A stretch of 64,000 nt of DNA from CALMAK01 sp964392265 (GTDB lineage Bacteria; Patescibacteriota; Saccharimonadia; Saccharimonadales; Saccharimonadaceae): contig CAYMOS010000004.1 in NCBI GenBank assembly GCA_964392265.1, forward strand, positions 62,001-126,000, in the 5' to 3' direction. Positions 18,971 through 29,199 of the stretch are shown here, piece after piece. A program made the translations under genes and the position numbers. Every line of letters begins with the position of its first letter. Position 1 is the first letter of the stretch. The notes under the pieces are model-generated. The model was not told where the DNA came from. It was given only the letters and a program-made list of their open reading frames with translations, and ran no database searches.

Positions 18971-21091
18971 TTATACTTTATCCAGTCGTGCGTATTCCAC
19001 ATTGAGACGTTTGGTCTGGCCATTATCAAATGCAATCGTTAACGCCAATCCATCGACCTCACTGACCGTTCCAATACCAAAGGCGGTTGATTTTACTCTA
19101 TCACCAATTGAAAAAGGTTCATCTGAGTAAAAATCGCTAAAATCATCAGTCACGTAGTGATTCTCGGCACCTCTATCACTGCCACTCATCTGCAAGACCT
19201 GGTCGCCCATGTCTGCGATGAACCGAGACAACGGTTGATATGATCGCTGCCCAAAGGTAAGGCGACTGTGCGCGTACGTTAGGTGCAATTCTTCACGGGC
19301 CCGCGTCATTCCGACGTAACACAGGCGTCTTTCTTCTTCTAGCTCGGCTGGTCCCGCCTCGTATATCCGAGCATGTGGCAATATACCCTCTTCCATGCCA
19401 ACCATATACACCACAGGGAACTCGAGCCCCTTTGCCGCATGGAGCGTCATTAGGGTGACCTCGTTATCATCAGCTGATGAGTCGGCACTCGACAGAAGCG
19501 CCGCCTCCTCCAAAAATTCATCCAAAGAGGTGAACGCACTGGCATCAGAAATCAAAGCGCCCAGGTTCTCCTGGCGGTCTTCGGCTTGGGGGGTGCCGTC
19601 CAGTACATACGTATCATAGCCCGTTCGTTTGATCAACTTGTCGATAATCTCAGCTGGCGAATCATTCACTACCGAAGCCTGTATACCCCGCAAGATATCG
19701 CCCAAAGAACGAAGGGCAGTCTTTGCTCGCGGCGTCAACGACGATGTCTGCTCGACATTGGAGAGGGCCGCAATGATATCGAACCCTGAAGCCTCCTGCC
19801 AAACAAGAAACTTCTCAAGACTGGTTGCCCCTACACCCCGTGTTGGCACATTAACAATACGGCTGAAACTCATGCGATCACGCGGTTGAACAGCTAGTTT
19901 GAGGTAGGCAAGGATATCTTTTACTTCCTTGCGGTCATAGAATCTGACACCGCCAACAATACGGTATTTCACCCCAAACCGCATAAACGCGCGTTCTAAT
20001 GGCGCACTTTGTGCATTTGTACGGTACAGCACGGCGACGTCGCTATAGCTGCGGGCGCCAATCGCCACCTGCGACGAGATCGCTTCAGCCACAAACGAGG
20101 CTTCGGCCGTCTCGTCATCCAGCGCGTGCACTCGCACCGGTGCTCCCGCACCAGCCTCTGTCCAAAGCTTTTTGTCGCTACGCTGCGTATTCTTCATAAT
20201 GACACTGTGTGCCGCGTCCAAAATACTCGCCGTACTGCGATAGTTTTGTTCTAGTTTGATTACCGTCGCACCCGGAAAGTCTCGCTCAAAATTTAAGATA
20301 TTCGTAAAGTCAGCTCCACGCCAGCTATAAATCGACTGCCAGTCATCACCAACGACAGCAATATTTTGCTGCTCATTCACTAACATTTTGATCAGTGCAT
20401 ACTGTGCCGCGTTTGTATCCTGGTACTCATCAATCATAATATGTACAAATTTTTCTCGCCATTTGTGGCGCACCTCCGCGTGCTCACGGAACAAACGAAC
20501 CGTCTCGATCAACAAATCATCAAAGTCCAATGCCCCTGCCGCCCGGCGCATTTCTTCATATACCTGGTATATCTTGGCTATGTTTTTCTGATAGGGAAAC
20601 TGCGCCGTCTGTTCGAATTCGTCAGGACTCACTAATTCGTTTTTAGCATTTGAGATTGCCGAACTGACCGCACGAGGCTTAATCTCCTTATCACTGATTG
20701 ATAGTCGTTTCATGGCTTGCTTCACCAGGCCTTGTCGATCATCTTCGTCATAAATCACAAAGTTAGCTGGAACTCCAATCCTTGACCCCTCAATCCTCAA
20801 CAACCGCACACAAATGCCGTGAAATGTTCCCATCCATGGCATAAAACTCCGTGTGTTCTCCTGCCCCAATAGATGACTCAGTCGTTCGCGCATTTCACGG
20901 GCGGCCTTGTTGGTAAAGGTGACAGCCAGTATCTGTTCCGGCCAAACACCTGCATGAGCAATCAAATAAGCAATACGATGCGTTAAGGCTTTTGTCTTAC
21001 CGCTTCCTGCGCCAGCCAGTAGTAATAAAGGGCCCTCGGTCGTCGTCACTGATTGTTTTTGAGCATCATTAAGCCCTGCAAGAATATCCAT
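18971..21091 (-). CDS. pcrA: UvrD/PcrA family superfamily 1 DNA helicase
   Basis: A 706-aa SF1A helicase: Walker A LAGAGSGKTKALTHR, motif Ia TFTNKAAREM, motif II DEYQDTN, motif III VVGDDWQSIYSWRGA, motif IV LEQNYRST, motif V VTLMTLHAAKGLEF and motif VI YVGMTRAREEL. The C-terminal Tudor-like tail (FSIGDRVKSTAFGIGTVSEVDG) is typical of PcrA. It works in repair and in removing proteins from DNA. ATG lies 7 nt after a TATTAT hexamer, so leaderless initiation is likely. Confidence 0.94.
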   Translation of the reverse strand: MDILAGLNDAQKQSVTTTEGPLLLLAGAGSGKTKALTHRIAYLIAHAGVWPEQILAVTFTNKAAREMRERLSHLLGQENTRSFMPWMGTFHGICVRLLRIEGSRIGVPANFVIYDEDDRQGLVKQAMKRLSISDKEIKPRAVSSAISNAKNELVSPDEFEQTAQFPYQKNIAKIYQVYEEMRRAAGALDFDDLLIETVRLFREHAEVRHKWREKFVHIMIDEYQDTNAAQYALIKMLVNEQQNIAVVGDDWQSIYSWRGADFTNILNFERDFPGATVIKLEQNYRSTASILDAAHSVIMKNTQRSDKKLWTEAGAGAPVRVHALDDETAEASFVAEAISSQVAIGARSYSDVAVLYRTNAQSAPLERAFMRFGVKYRIVGGVRFYDRKEVKDILAYLKLAVQPRDRMSFSRIVNVPTRGVGATSLEKFLVWQEASGFDIIAALSNVEQTSSLTPRAKTALRSLGDILRGIQASVVNDSPAEIIDKLIKRTGYDTYVLDGTPQAEDRQENLGALISDASAFTSLDEFLEEAALLSSADSSADDNEVTLMTLHAAKGLEFPVVYMVGMEEGILPHARIYEAGPAELEEERRLCYVGMTRAREELHLTYAHSRLTFGQRSYQPLSRFIADMGDQVLQMSGSDRGAENHYVTDDFSDFYSDEPFSIGDRVKSTAFGIGTVSEVDGLALTIAFDNGQTKRLNVEYARLDKV

Positions 21092-21118
21092 TATATCTAT
21101 AATACTACGAAATGAGTG

Positions 21119-22294
21119 CTAGAAGAGCCCGAATGGATCAAAGAAATATACTGCTGCACCCGCCCCGACACCAAGAAGGATAATGAGTATGATCAAAACA
21201 GTGCCCAACCACCCTGATTTCTGCTTTGGTGTATGTTTCAAAGGTTGATGATACTGCGTCGTATCAAAGACAGGAGTTGTTTCTTCGCTCATAGGGCGTT
21301 CTTTTTCAGTGTACTGTTGCGAGATTGATCCCGTCCCAATACTTGTCACCGACACTGGCGCAGCTACCGGCTCAACTCCAGCCGCCTCAACCGCTACAAC
21401 ATCACTCTGCAATTCCTCCGGCACCACTTCGGCAACAGCGGGGGCCTGAGCATCTTTACTTTCTAGGTTGGCAATCGCCTCTTTCTGCTCGGCAGTCAGT
21501 TCAGGTTCTGTCATCTCTTCTGCCGCTACCTCTTCAGCCTCAGGCTCAACTGGTGGTTCGACACTTAATAACGACGTGTCGGCCGCATCCACCGAAAAGG
21601 CACCAAGTGGTCGCTTTTCCAGGGAAAGTCCATTAACGAACGGAGTATCGACCGATATATTAGTTTGCTGCTCTTCGATCAGCCCATTTAGCCCATTCAA
21701 CTCGCTGGCCACATGTGCCAAAGCAAGATCATGATGATCGTCATCATTCTCCGCCTCATCTGCCGGCAGTTCAGTCGTATTCGATGTCTCTTCGGCAGAA
21801 AAATTATGAAAATCGAGTGGGTCAGGGAAGAGTTGCTCCTCTTCTTCGAACACAGTTGATTCCTCAACAAGTGAAGTATCGTTCACTTTCTCAGTAGGGG
21901 CCACTGCCTCTTCTTGGACAATCGAAGGCTCTTCGACTGCTTCTGGTGTTGCCTCCTCAGATGCTGGAGGAGTTGACGCAAGGGGCTGCAATGTTGTCGC
22001 TTGGCGGGATACTGCCGGACGGGCCACATTCTTCATATCAGAGGACGGATGCATAACATCCATAAACCGACCACTTGAGCGTTTTTCAACGAGGGCCTTC
22101 TTTTTTGGCGCTTCGACAGCCTTATCATTCGCTGGTGCCACCGTTGCTGTGACAATCGGTGCCACTGGATCGGTAGCTACAGAAACATCTTGCGTGACTG
22201 CCTTTACTTCTGGCGTCGATACAGTTTTTTCGCTTGTATCACCCAATAAGGAACTGACGGCGCGGTCTAGTTCATCAAAATCTAAGTCTTTCAT
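21119..22294 (-). CDS. Acidic, disordered tail-anchored membrane protein
   Basis: A 391-aa protein dominated by Glu/Val/Thr/Pro/Ala-rich low-complexity sequence (about 20-355) with one C-terminal membrane segment (about 366-385, GTVLIILIILLGVGAGAAVYF). There are no catalytic motifs. The N-terminal MKDLDFDELDRAVSSLL is a potential short interaction helix. Start overlaps the tpiA stop as ATGA. Such disordered, tail-anchored proteins are frequent in CPR genomes; function unknown. Confidence 0.7.
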   Translation of the reverse strand: MKDLDFDELDRAVSSLLGDTSEKTVSTPEVKAVTQDVSVATDPVAPIVTATVAPANDKAVEAPKKKALVEKRSSGRFMDVMHPSSDMKNVARPAVSRQATTLQPLASTPPASEEATPEAVEEPSIVQEEAVAPTEKVNDTSLVEESTVFEEEEQLFPDPLDFHNFSAEETSNTTELPADEAENDDDHHDLALAHVASELNGLNGLIEEQQTNISVDTPFVNGLSLEKRPLGAFSVDAADTSLLSVEPPVEPEAEEVAAEEMTEPELTAEQKEAIANLESKDAQAPAVAEVVPEELQSDVVAVEAAGVEPVAAPVSVTSIGTGSISQQYTEKERPMSEETTPVFDTTQYHQPLKHTPKQKSGWLGTVLIILIILLGVGAGAAVYFFDPFGLF

Positions 22295-23091
22295 CGAGCT
22301 CCACCCTTCACTAGTCCTGTCGCGTCCTTCCCTCTATGGGCCTTTTTGACGATATCCGCAAACGCAAACTCATCAAGGCTAGCACCTCCGACCAACAACC
22401 CGTCAATCTCAGACAGCGCCAAATAGTCTGCTGCGCTATCAGCCGTCACACTTCCGCCATACAATACCTGGACAGCCTCGGCAGCCTTCTTGCCGTACAG
22501 ATGAGCCAGCTGCGACCGAATAATCTTGGCAGCACGTGTTACATCGACAGGATTTGCATTGACTCCAGTACCAATCGCCCATACAGGTTCGTAGGCAATC
22601 ACTACCTGCTCTAACTCTTCACTCGTGATATTCGCTAGCCCACCGATCAGTTGATCGTGAAGCACCATCTCTGTTTCGCCATTGGTGCGTTCTTGAATCG
22701 TTTCGCCAATACAAAGAATCGGGCGAATATGATTACGGATTGCCGCCTGGACCTTTGCCCGTGTGTCTTTGTCAGTTTCATGAAAAACATGCCGTCGTTC
22801 AGAGTGCCCTACGAGCCCGTACTGCACGATGCCGCGCAGTTGAGTCGCCGAGACCTCCCCAGTATATGGTCCGTGATCACGCCAATAAAAATTCTGTGCT
22901 GCCAGCTTGAATTGGCGGTAATTCACCTGGACACTGAGTGTCTGAACCCCCAGCATAGTCGGCGCCAACACAACTTCGACATCGCGACGATTACGAATTT
23001 TTTTGGAAAGACGGTGCAAATAAAGACTCGCCTCATGAACCGTAAAATTCATCTTCCAGTTACCAATAATCAATCGCTTGTCTCTTGCCAT
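22291..23091 (-). CDS. tpiA: Triosephosphate isomerase
   Basis: A 266-aa TIM barrel with NWKMN (catalytic Lys), GHSERR (His), AYEPVWAIGTG (catalytic Glu) and the phosphate-binding YGGSV and GLLVGGASL. It interconverts DHAP and glyceraldehyde-3-phosphate. It is encoded directly after pgk in a pyk-pgk-tpiA series. The short interval to pgk has a weak -10-like GATTAT 5 nt upstream of the ATG. Confidence 0.96.
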   Translation of the reverse strand: MARDKRLIIGNWKMNFTVHEASLYLHRLSKKIRNRRDVEVVLAPTMLGVQTLSVQVNYRQFKLAAQNFYWRDHGPYTGEVSATQLRGIVQYGLVGHSERRHVFHETDKDTRAKVQAAIRNHIRPILCIGETIQERTNGETEMVLHDQLIGGLANITSEELEQVVIAYEPVWAIGTGVNANPVDVTRAAKIIRSQLAHLYGKKAAEAVQVLYGGSVTADSAADYLALSEIDGLLVGGASLDEFAFADIVKKAHRGKDATGLVKGGAR

Positions 23092-23126
23092 TATCTATAA
23101 TCCTTACGCTTAGTGTATCCCATTTT

Positions 23127-24353
23127 TTAGCGAGCGTCCAGCAAGGCCTCTACCCCGGGTAATTTCTTGCCCGCCATCAGCTCCAATCCGGCCCCTCCAC
23201 CAGTCGAAACGTGCGAAAAGCTCTTACCCCCTTGTCCATCCCATTTCAGAACGAAGTCGGCTGTATCACCACCCCCGACAATCGACGTGACTGATGGTTT
23301 GGTAGCCAGTGCCAACGCAACCCTGGCCGAACCATGGGCAAAATTATCCAGTTCACTGTATCCTACTGGGCCATTCCATATAACCGTTCCCGCCTCACTG
23401 ATTACCTGACTATATCGTTCAATCGTTTTGTCGCCAATATCTAGGGCAATGTCCTCGGCACCAATTGCATTCACATTAACCACACGTCGTGGCTCATTTG
23501 CATCTATCTGTCGTGCCACGGCAACATCTTCAGGTACGAGGAGAAATTCATCCACCGCAGTCTCTCCCACTTTGGCACGCGCTGCCGCATAAATTTGGTC
23601 TAGTACCTCATGCTGTCTTGGTTCGAACTTACTGGCACCAACTTGCTTGCCGAGATACTCCAAAAAAGTATTCGCCATAGCACCGCCAATTAGTATCTTG
23701 TCAGCCTTATCAACAAATCGTTCAATAATCGTAATCTTATCACTGACTTTGGCGCCACCAAGAATCGCCACCAATGGACGTGTTGGCGCCTCTAACGATT
23801 GCGTCAACATCGTGTACTCGTGCTCTAATAACAATCCAGCAACTGACGGCAAAAACCGTGTAATCGCATCAGTCGAGGCATGCGCCCGATGCACAACGCC
23901 AAACCCGTCTTGTACCAAGTACGTCGCCCCACTTGCCTTAGCAATTGCCCTTGCAAATGTCTCGTCATTTTCCTCTTCCTCGGCATGGAATCGAAGATTT
24001 TCAAATAATACTACCGTGCTCGGAGTCGCTGTTTTTGCCGTTTGATACGCGCGGTCACCAATACAATTGTCTGCTAGCCGTACCTCTCGTCTCAGCAATG
24101 TCGCCAAGCGGTCAGCCACTGGTTTCAGACTGTACGTCATGTCCCGTTTTCCTTCTGGACGCCCCAAATGGCTGATAATTATCACCTTGCAACCATGATC
24201 CAATAGGTACTGCAAGGTTGGCAAGCTAGCACGGATCCTCAAATCGTCACGAATCGTCCCGTCTTTATCTAGCGGCACATTGTAATCAGCACGCACCAAC
24301 ACCGTCTGACCATCAATCGGTACATCGCGCAGTGTCTTCTTAAAAAATGTCAT
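23127..24353 (-). CDS. pgk: Phosphoglycerate kinase
   Basis: Start MTFFKKTLRDV at 24353 is supported by a GGGTGGG-type SD; an in-frame ATG 54 nt upstream is unsupported. The 408-aa protein has VLVRADYNVPLD, SHLGRPEGKRD, the lysine-containing GGAKVSDKI, the C-domain nucleotide segment NGPVGYSE and the catalytic GGGDTADF. It makes ATP from 1,3-bisphosphoglycerate. It is 54 nt from pyk and has a visible leader, unlike most genes here. Confidence 0.96.
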   Translation of the reverse strand: MTFFKKTLRDVPIDGQTVLVRADYNVPLDKDGTIRDDLRIRASLPTLQYLLDHGCKVIIISHLGRPEGKRDMTYSLKPVADRLATLLRREVRLADNCIGDRAYQTAKTATPSTVVLFENLRFHAEEEENDETFARAIAKASGATYLVQDGFGVVHRAHASTDAITRFLPSVAGLLLEHEYTMLTQSLEAPTRPLVAILGGAKVSDKITIIERFVDKADKILIGGAMANTFLEYLGKQVGASKFEPRQHEVLDQIYAAARAKVGETAVDEFLLVPEDVAVARQIDANEPRRVVNVNAIGAEDIALDIGDKTIERYSQVISEAGTVIWNGPVGYSELDNFAHGSARVALALATKPSVTSIVGGGDTADFVLKWDGQGGKSFSHVSTGGGAGLELMAGKKLPGVEALLDAR

Positions 24354-24407
24354 TTCCCACCCATTTTCTGTTATTTCGTTGTTTTTAGCATAACAGTAAT
24401 CTAGCAA

Positions 24408-25832
24408 CTACTCAATAACACGAACACGAATCGTGTCAGTCGCCCCGACGAGACCCGGCTGACGACCACTGACGATAATCACCGTGACGGGCTGCCCACC
24501 AAAGTAACCTTCCTGCACCAACTCCTTTGCCAGTGATAATCCTGCCTTCTCGCCGTCCGGACGAATATAACTGCGATTAGCATAATTAAGCGCTAATTGT
24601 TGGGCAGCACGTGGATCACTCGTCACACTGATAATTGGCAGGTTAGGACGGTATCCCGCGATGTTCGTCGCTGTCGCACCCGACTTCGTCTCAGCAATGA
24701 TCGCCTCAACACCTAACTGATCTGCCAAGTGGACGGCAGCACCACTAATAGCATCGCGCTGAGCATTTTCTGGTACAGTATGATCTCTTACTTCCACAAC
24801 TGGAGCATGGTCCTGAGTATAAAGAATCGTCTTCTTCATCGCGGCGACGGCTTCAACCGGGTAAGAGCCATTGGCTGTCTCATCTGACAACATGACAGCA
24901 TCAGCGCCCTGAATCACCGCATTTGCCACGTCACCCACCTCAGCACGAGTTGGCTCAGGCGCATCAACCATACTTGCCATCATTTGTGTCGCCACAATCA
25001 CAAGCTTGTTATATTCGCGGCACAGAGATATAAGGCGACGTTGCACGATTGGCACGATCTCAGCACCTGCTTCAACGGCCAAGTCACCACGAGCAACCAT
25101 GATGCCATCAGCAGCCTCAACAATAGCCTCCATAACGTCATCCTTCACAGCAGCTTTGGTTTCGATCTTAGCAATAATCTGGGCAGTTGAACCACCAGCT
25201 ACAAGGATCTGACGAAGGTTATGGATATCATCGGGACTCTGCACAAAACTCAGCGCCACAAAATCAATGTCTTTGTCGAGACCGTATTTAATGTCTTTAA
25301 GATCTTTTGGCGTCAGGATGTCACCACCAAAATCGGTATCTGGCAAGTTGATACCCTTCTTGCTCATCAGCACACCATCATTTTCGACACGCAGTGTAAT
25401 AGCTGTTTCAGACGAGATCGCAACGACTTCTGTCCGAACCTTACCGTCGAAGATATAAATCGGCTCGCCGACCTTTACCTTTGAGGCAAGATTATATTGC
25501 ACTGGCAAACGATTACTGCCATCATGTTCGGTAACGGCAAAATCAAGAATGATTTCATCACCCTTCTTCACTTCATAACGGTTATCCGCGATGGCGCCAA
25601 GGCGAATTTTTGGCCCTTGCAAATCTTGCAAAATCGCCACAGGCTTGCCGACTTTTTTGCTGGCTTCGCGAATCCAAGGAATCTGCTCGTCACGCTCTTC
25701 ATAGGTACCGTGACTAAAATTCAGGCGCAGTCCATTGACGCCCTGCAATAGCAGCTGCTCAATCATTTCTGGGGTATTGGTGGCTGGACCAAGGGTTGCT
25801 AATATTTTTGTACGTTTGAAAATAACACTCAT
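24408..25832 (-). CDS. pyk: Pyruvate kinase
   Basis: Start MSVIFKRTKILATLGPA at 25832 follows TACAAT (25840-25845) by 7 nt. The 474-aa enzyme has LNFSHGTYEERDE, DLQGPKIR, the active-site signature IIAKIETKAAV, MVARGDLAVE, TQMMASM, and a C-terminal domain with a usual allosteric fold. It transfers phosphate from PEP to ADP. It is first gene of the glycolytic series pyk-pgk-tpiA. Confidence 0.96.
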   Translation of the reverse strand: MSVIFKRTKILATLGPATNTPEMIEQLLLQGVNGLRLNFSHGTYEERDEQIPWIREASKKVGKPVAILQDLQGPKIRLGAIADNRYEVKKGDEIILDFAVTEHDGSNRLPVQYNLASKVKVGEPIYIFDGKVRTEVVAISSETAITLRVENDGVLMSKKGINLPDTDFGGDILTPKDLKDIKYGLDKDIDFVALSFVQSPDDIHNLRQILVAGGSTAQIIAKIETKAAVKDDVMEAIVEAADGIMVARGDLAVEAGAEIVPIVQRRLISLCREYNKLVIVATQMMASMVDAPEPTRAEVGDVANAVIQGADAVMLSDETANGSYPVEAVAAMKKTILYTQDHAPVVEVRDHTVPENAQRDAISGAAVHLADQLGVEAIIAETKSGATATNIAGYRPNLPIISVTSDPRAAQQLALNYANRSYIRPDGEKAGLSLAKELVQEGYFGGQPVTVIIVSGRQPGLVGATDTIRVRVIE

Positions 25833-25849
25833 AATGACTATTGTACACC

Positions 25850-26866
25850 TTAGGACTCTAATACGTCGACCCTGTCCGCCTCCACAAGTGATCGATAATT
25901 CCAAATCCCTGGACTTTCAGTTTTGTAATTCCAATAAAACTGACCAGCTGCAACCTGATGAATCTGGGACTGCAAACGCAAGTAGGATGATTCGAAGAGT
26001 CGTTGTTGCTTCTGAGGTACATGACGCATCTTATGACCCGATATCACACCACTCCACTCACCAACAATAATAGGCTGTTTTCGAGTTAACCAAGTCATCA
26101 GCCATTGACGTCGCCGGGTTTTTCGCAAATGACCCGCCAGGCTACGCCAGCCGTCGAACGGTACGCTAAAATGATAAAAATGCACATCCATCACAACCGG
26201 GTGATCATGCATAGCCCGTACAGCCCCGTTCATCCATAGCGGCCAGAATCCGTCATTATAAATAACCGCCATCCCTAGTCGCATATAAGGGATCATTCGC
26301 CGATAGGCTGTCCGGTAAAATTGCCGTGTATTTTTTACACGCCACCACTGGATGTGTGGTTCATTGAGGACTTCAATCCCCCAAACATGATCATAATGAC
26401 CGTATCTTTTGGCGATTTGTTCGAGCACATCCAGTGTCTTTTGCTGTAGTGCTCGATCTCTAAACCACGCGTATGGGGCTGCCTCATTACCGGTGTCATG
26501 TCCATCTGGCGCTCCAGGCGCACGGTGAAGGTCAATAATGACGTGTAAATTATACACGCTAGCCTTATTTACCAGCCAATCAAGGTAGTCAACGCTCTTT
26601 TCATACGGTGATTCTTCGCCAAACAACCAATAGCCCACTGGCACACGAACCGCCGTGACACCATGTGTTGACAGCCAACGCAAATCATCCTCGGTAATGA
26701 ATGTATCTCGATGATGCTTGAGGCGCTCTCTTGCACCTTTTTGATGCATAAACGCCCTCTCATCCTCAGCATCATATCCCTCAAAAAGACGAGGAGTTAT
26801 CCACTTTTCCAATACTAACCAGCCACCAAGATTGACACCGTAAAGGGAGGGAGGAATGTGACTCAT
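25850..26866 (-). CDS. GH5-family exo-beta-glucanase-like glycoside hydrolase
   Basis: A 338-aa (beta/alpha)8 enzyme that looks cytoplasmic (no signal peptide). GVNLGGWLVLEKWITP and IIDLHRAPGAPDG are hallmarks of the exo-beta-1,3-glucanase branch of GH5. LNEP carries the acid/base Glu and IIVGEWSG the nucleophile Glu. Substrate is probably a beta-glucan. The ATG is 7 nt after TATACT, so it can be transcribed on its own although it lies at the end of the surface operon. Absence of a signal peptide next to secreted neighbours is notable. Confidence 0.88.
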   Translation of the reverse strand: MSHIPPSLYGVNLGGWLVLEKWITPRLFEGYDAEDERAFMHQKGARERLKHHRDTFITEDDLRWLSTHGVTAVRVPVGYWLFGEESPYEKSVDYLDWLVNKASVYNLHVIIDLHRAPGAPDGHDTGNEAAPYAWFRDRALQQKTLDVLEQIAKRYGHYDHVWGIEVLNEPHIQWWRVKNTRQFYRTAYRRMIPYMRLGMAVIYNDGFWPLWMNGAVRAMHDHPVVMDVHFYHFSVPFDGWRSLAGHLRKTRRRQWLMTWLTRKQPIIVGEWSGVISGHKMRHVPQKQQRLFESSYLRLQSQIHQVAAGQFYWNYKTESPGIWNYRSLVEADRVDVLES

Positions 26867-26890
26867 ACTATCCAGTATAAGCCACTGATC

Positions 26891-27286
26891 CTACCCGGCG
26901 ATACGCTTTGTCCTCATCCACTCTCTCACTCGCAAACCACTACTGATAATCAGCAGTCCTACACCTGCAATAAAATAAAACGTAACGTTGTCATTCGTTG
27001 TGCCATATATCTCAAAAACTCCCCGCAAAGCGCACCCTACGGTGAGTATGGTAACCGCGAAATGATGCAACAATCTCGTCCATGAGCTTTTGGTCCGCAG
27101 ACGAGGAAGAAGCAATCCGAGGGCCTCCAGCAAAACACCAAGTATCAAAGGAACCGTAAAGAGGTACACTATAAAGACCGAGTACACTTCATGGGAGAAA
27201 TGCTCGTAGATACTACTAAACAGCCCGCATAGTAGTGTCACCGTCACATACACTATAAGACGCCTATTTGACATATAAGATATCAC
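26891..27286 (-). CDS. Small integral membrane protein
   Basis: A 131-aa protein with four predicted membrane segments (about 8-27, 37-58, 72-92, 100-118) and basic cytoplasmic loops. No family recognised. Two starts are possible (27286 or 27274); both overlap the end of the phosphodiester glycosidase gene, which argues for translational coupling. Confidence 0.65.
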   Translation of the reverse strand: MISYMSNRRLIVYVTVTLLCGLFSSIYEHFSHEVYSVFIVYLFTVPLILGVLLEALGLLLPRLRTKSSWTRLLHHFAVTILTVGCALRGVFEIYGTTNDNVTFYFIAGVGLLIISSGLRVREWMRTKRIAG

Positions 27287-28112
27287 TCACCTTCCGCTCT
27301 GCAATCTGAGAACCATTCGTTGTCGGATTATTGACTACCTTATGGTCATAATACATCGTCGAAGAACCACCTCCGTCCAGGTTGTAGGCCTGCTGAACTC
27401 CCAGCGACTGCATAAATTCGGCCAACTGCAGCAAAGACAATCCCTGGCTTTCGCTCGTGCGGCCATCGGCAACCACGAAGACATAGCGATGATCGCCAAG
27501 ATATCCAATAGCAGTGCGCGGATTACTCGCCATCGCTTTTCCCACCTCATCATTTGTCGTCACACTCATCGCTCCGTCAATAATAAGCCCCGGCCCAAAC
27601 GACAGCACCTGCAGGGCGCCCTTCGCAAGCAGTTCCTCGGCCGTATACTCTCCCTCTGTAATGACCGACATTGTACCATCACTCCATATAACCATGTCCT
27701 CCTGGTTGTCACTCGCCTTACTAGAACGCAAAAGCTCGCCATTACGGATGACATACCCGCTAGAGCGTGCTCCGTAATAATCACCATTAATGGCAATCGT
27801 GGCCCCAGCCATCTCAGCAATAGTAGAAGTCGTATCGGTAATATTGCGCCCATAGATATTGTCGGCGAGTGCCGCCTGAATCGTCTGCCCTTCGGATAGC
27901 GTAAGGCTTGCAACATACACCGTCGTATTGTTGGTGACATACGTTTTCACCTCGACTGTCGCACTTTCTGCCGCATTCGCGCCTGGCAGGCTCGCTGCGC
28001 CAGCACTCACGGCTTGATAGCGTCGCTCCCAGACAAATGAATCAAGTAAGATATATGCCGTTGACCCTGTGAGGGCCACAATGAACCCTATGATAATCAA
28101 TTTTCTTTTCAT
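27264..28112 (-). CDS. Membrane-anchored phosphodiester glycosidase (NAGPA domain)
   Basis: Start MKRKLIIIGFIVALTG at 28112 overlaps the upstream stop as ATGA. The 282-aa protein has a signal anchor followed by a NAGPA/DUF2233 domain: AGATIAINGDYYG, NPRTAIGYL, VFVVADGRTSESQG and NLDGGGSSTMYY. The family removes glycosyl groups from phosphodiester-linked sugars, for example on wall polymers. It lies among glycan-handling genes, so a role in surface polymer turnover is plausible. Confidence 0.88.
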   Translation of the reverse strand: MKRKLIIIGFIVALTGSTAYILLDSFVWERRYQAVSAGAASLPGANAAESATVEVKTYVTNNTTVYVASLTLSEGQTIQAALADNIYGRNITDTTSTIAEMAGATIAINGDYYGARSSGYVIRNGELLRSSKASDNQEDMVIWSDGTMSVITEGEYTAEELLAKGALQVLSFGPGLIIDGAMSVTTNDEVGKAMASNPRTAIGYLGDHRYVFVVADGRTSESQGLSLLQLAEFMQSLGVQQAYNLDGGGSSTMYYDHKVVNNPTTNGSQIAERKVSDILYVK

Positions 28113-29182
28113 CGCGGCAGCTTTCTGTGTCTGACAGCAAAGATAAAGTTTCTCTGCATGATATAGCTCACGCAAAAGAGAGCTATCTCTACAATAATCT
28201 TTGCAAGATACGGCACAATACCAATCACAGTCGTCAGAAAGGCAAGCAGTATCGTATTGGCAATGAGTACGCCACCCGCAAGAAGCATATACGAGATAGC
28301 ACTCTTTGCCAGACCACCTTTATGCCGAAACACCAATTGCCTATTCACCACAAAGTTACCACTTGCGCTGATAATTCTGGCGCCAATATTCGCCATTGTG
28401 ACACTCGCAGCCACGCCCCATGATCCGGTCAGGGATAAAAAGAGGAGAAACAGGAGATAATCGAGACCAAACGCCAACAAGGACGAGGCGGCAAATTTGA
28501 GAATCTGACCGTAAATAGCAAGAGAATCTTTGATCGGATCAAAATGAGAGCTCTCATTGCCATTCTCATAAATGGTCGTAATGGGGACTTCAATAATCTC
28601 GATCCCCTGACGACTACAGGCAAGTAATACATTCATCTCATACTCGAACCGATCACCAGGCACCTCTAGCATAAAATCGACAAGATTCTCACCAAACGCT
28701 CTCAGTCCCGTCTGAGTATCATTGAGCTTTTGCTTTGTCAGAAGTGAAAATACTTTTCGAGTTAGCACATTACCAAATTTACTTCGCAGTGGCACATGAC
28801 CACCTTGGAAAGTTCGCGAACCCAATAGCAACGTCCCAGGATGATGACCATAGTCTAGGGCAACCTTCTGTACATCACCAATATCATGCTGTCCATCCGC
28901 ATCAGCCGTCGCAATCACATAATCACTAAAATTATCCTTGATATAGCGATACCCCGTCTTTAGCGCAGCCCCCTTACCCTTGTTACTGCCACGCATGATG
29001 AGATGAATGCGTGTGTCTAACTGACGAAAAATAGGCTGATATTCGGGACCGCTCCCGTCATTCACTACGACGACCGTGCGCCCAGCCGCCAACAAACGAC
29101 GCGTCGTCGCCACAAGGGCCCGACCTGGCTGGTAGGCCGGGATAAGTACGATAATTCGATACTGTTGTGATACATCTGCCAT
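28109..29182 (-). CDS. GT2 glycosyltransferase fused to GtrA-like membrane domain
   Basis: A 357-aa fusion. Residues 1-225 are a DPM1-like GT2 domain (IIVLIPAYQPG; VVVVNDGSG; ATADADGQHD as the DXD region; GLRAFGENL). Residues about 230-350 form a four-helix GtrA module. Such proteins typically transfer a sugar to a polyprenyl-phosphate carrier and flip or retain it at the membrane. A TATAAC hexamer 6 nt upstream of the ATG could be an internal promoter within the operon. Confidence 0.9.
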   Translation of the reverse strand: MADVSQQYRIIVLIPAYQPGRALVATTRRLLAAGRTVVVVNDGSGPEYQPIFRQLDTRIHLIMRGSNKGKGAALKTGYRYIKDNFSDYVIATADADGQHDIGDVQKVALDYGHHPGTLLLGSRTFQGGHVPLRSKFGNVLTRKVFSLLTKQKLNDTQTGLRAFGENLVDFMLEVPGDRFEYEMNVLLACSRQGIEIIEVPITTIYENGNESSHFDPIKDSLAIYGQILKFAASSLLAFGLDYLLFLLFLSLTGSWGVAASVTMANIGARIISASGNFVVNRQLVFRHKGGLAKSAISYMLLAGGVLIANTILLAFLTTVIGIVPYLAKIIVEIALFCVSYIMQRNFIFAVRHRKLPR

Positions 29183-29199
29183 ATAGCTGTTATATCCCC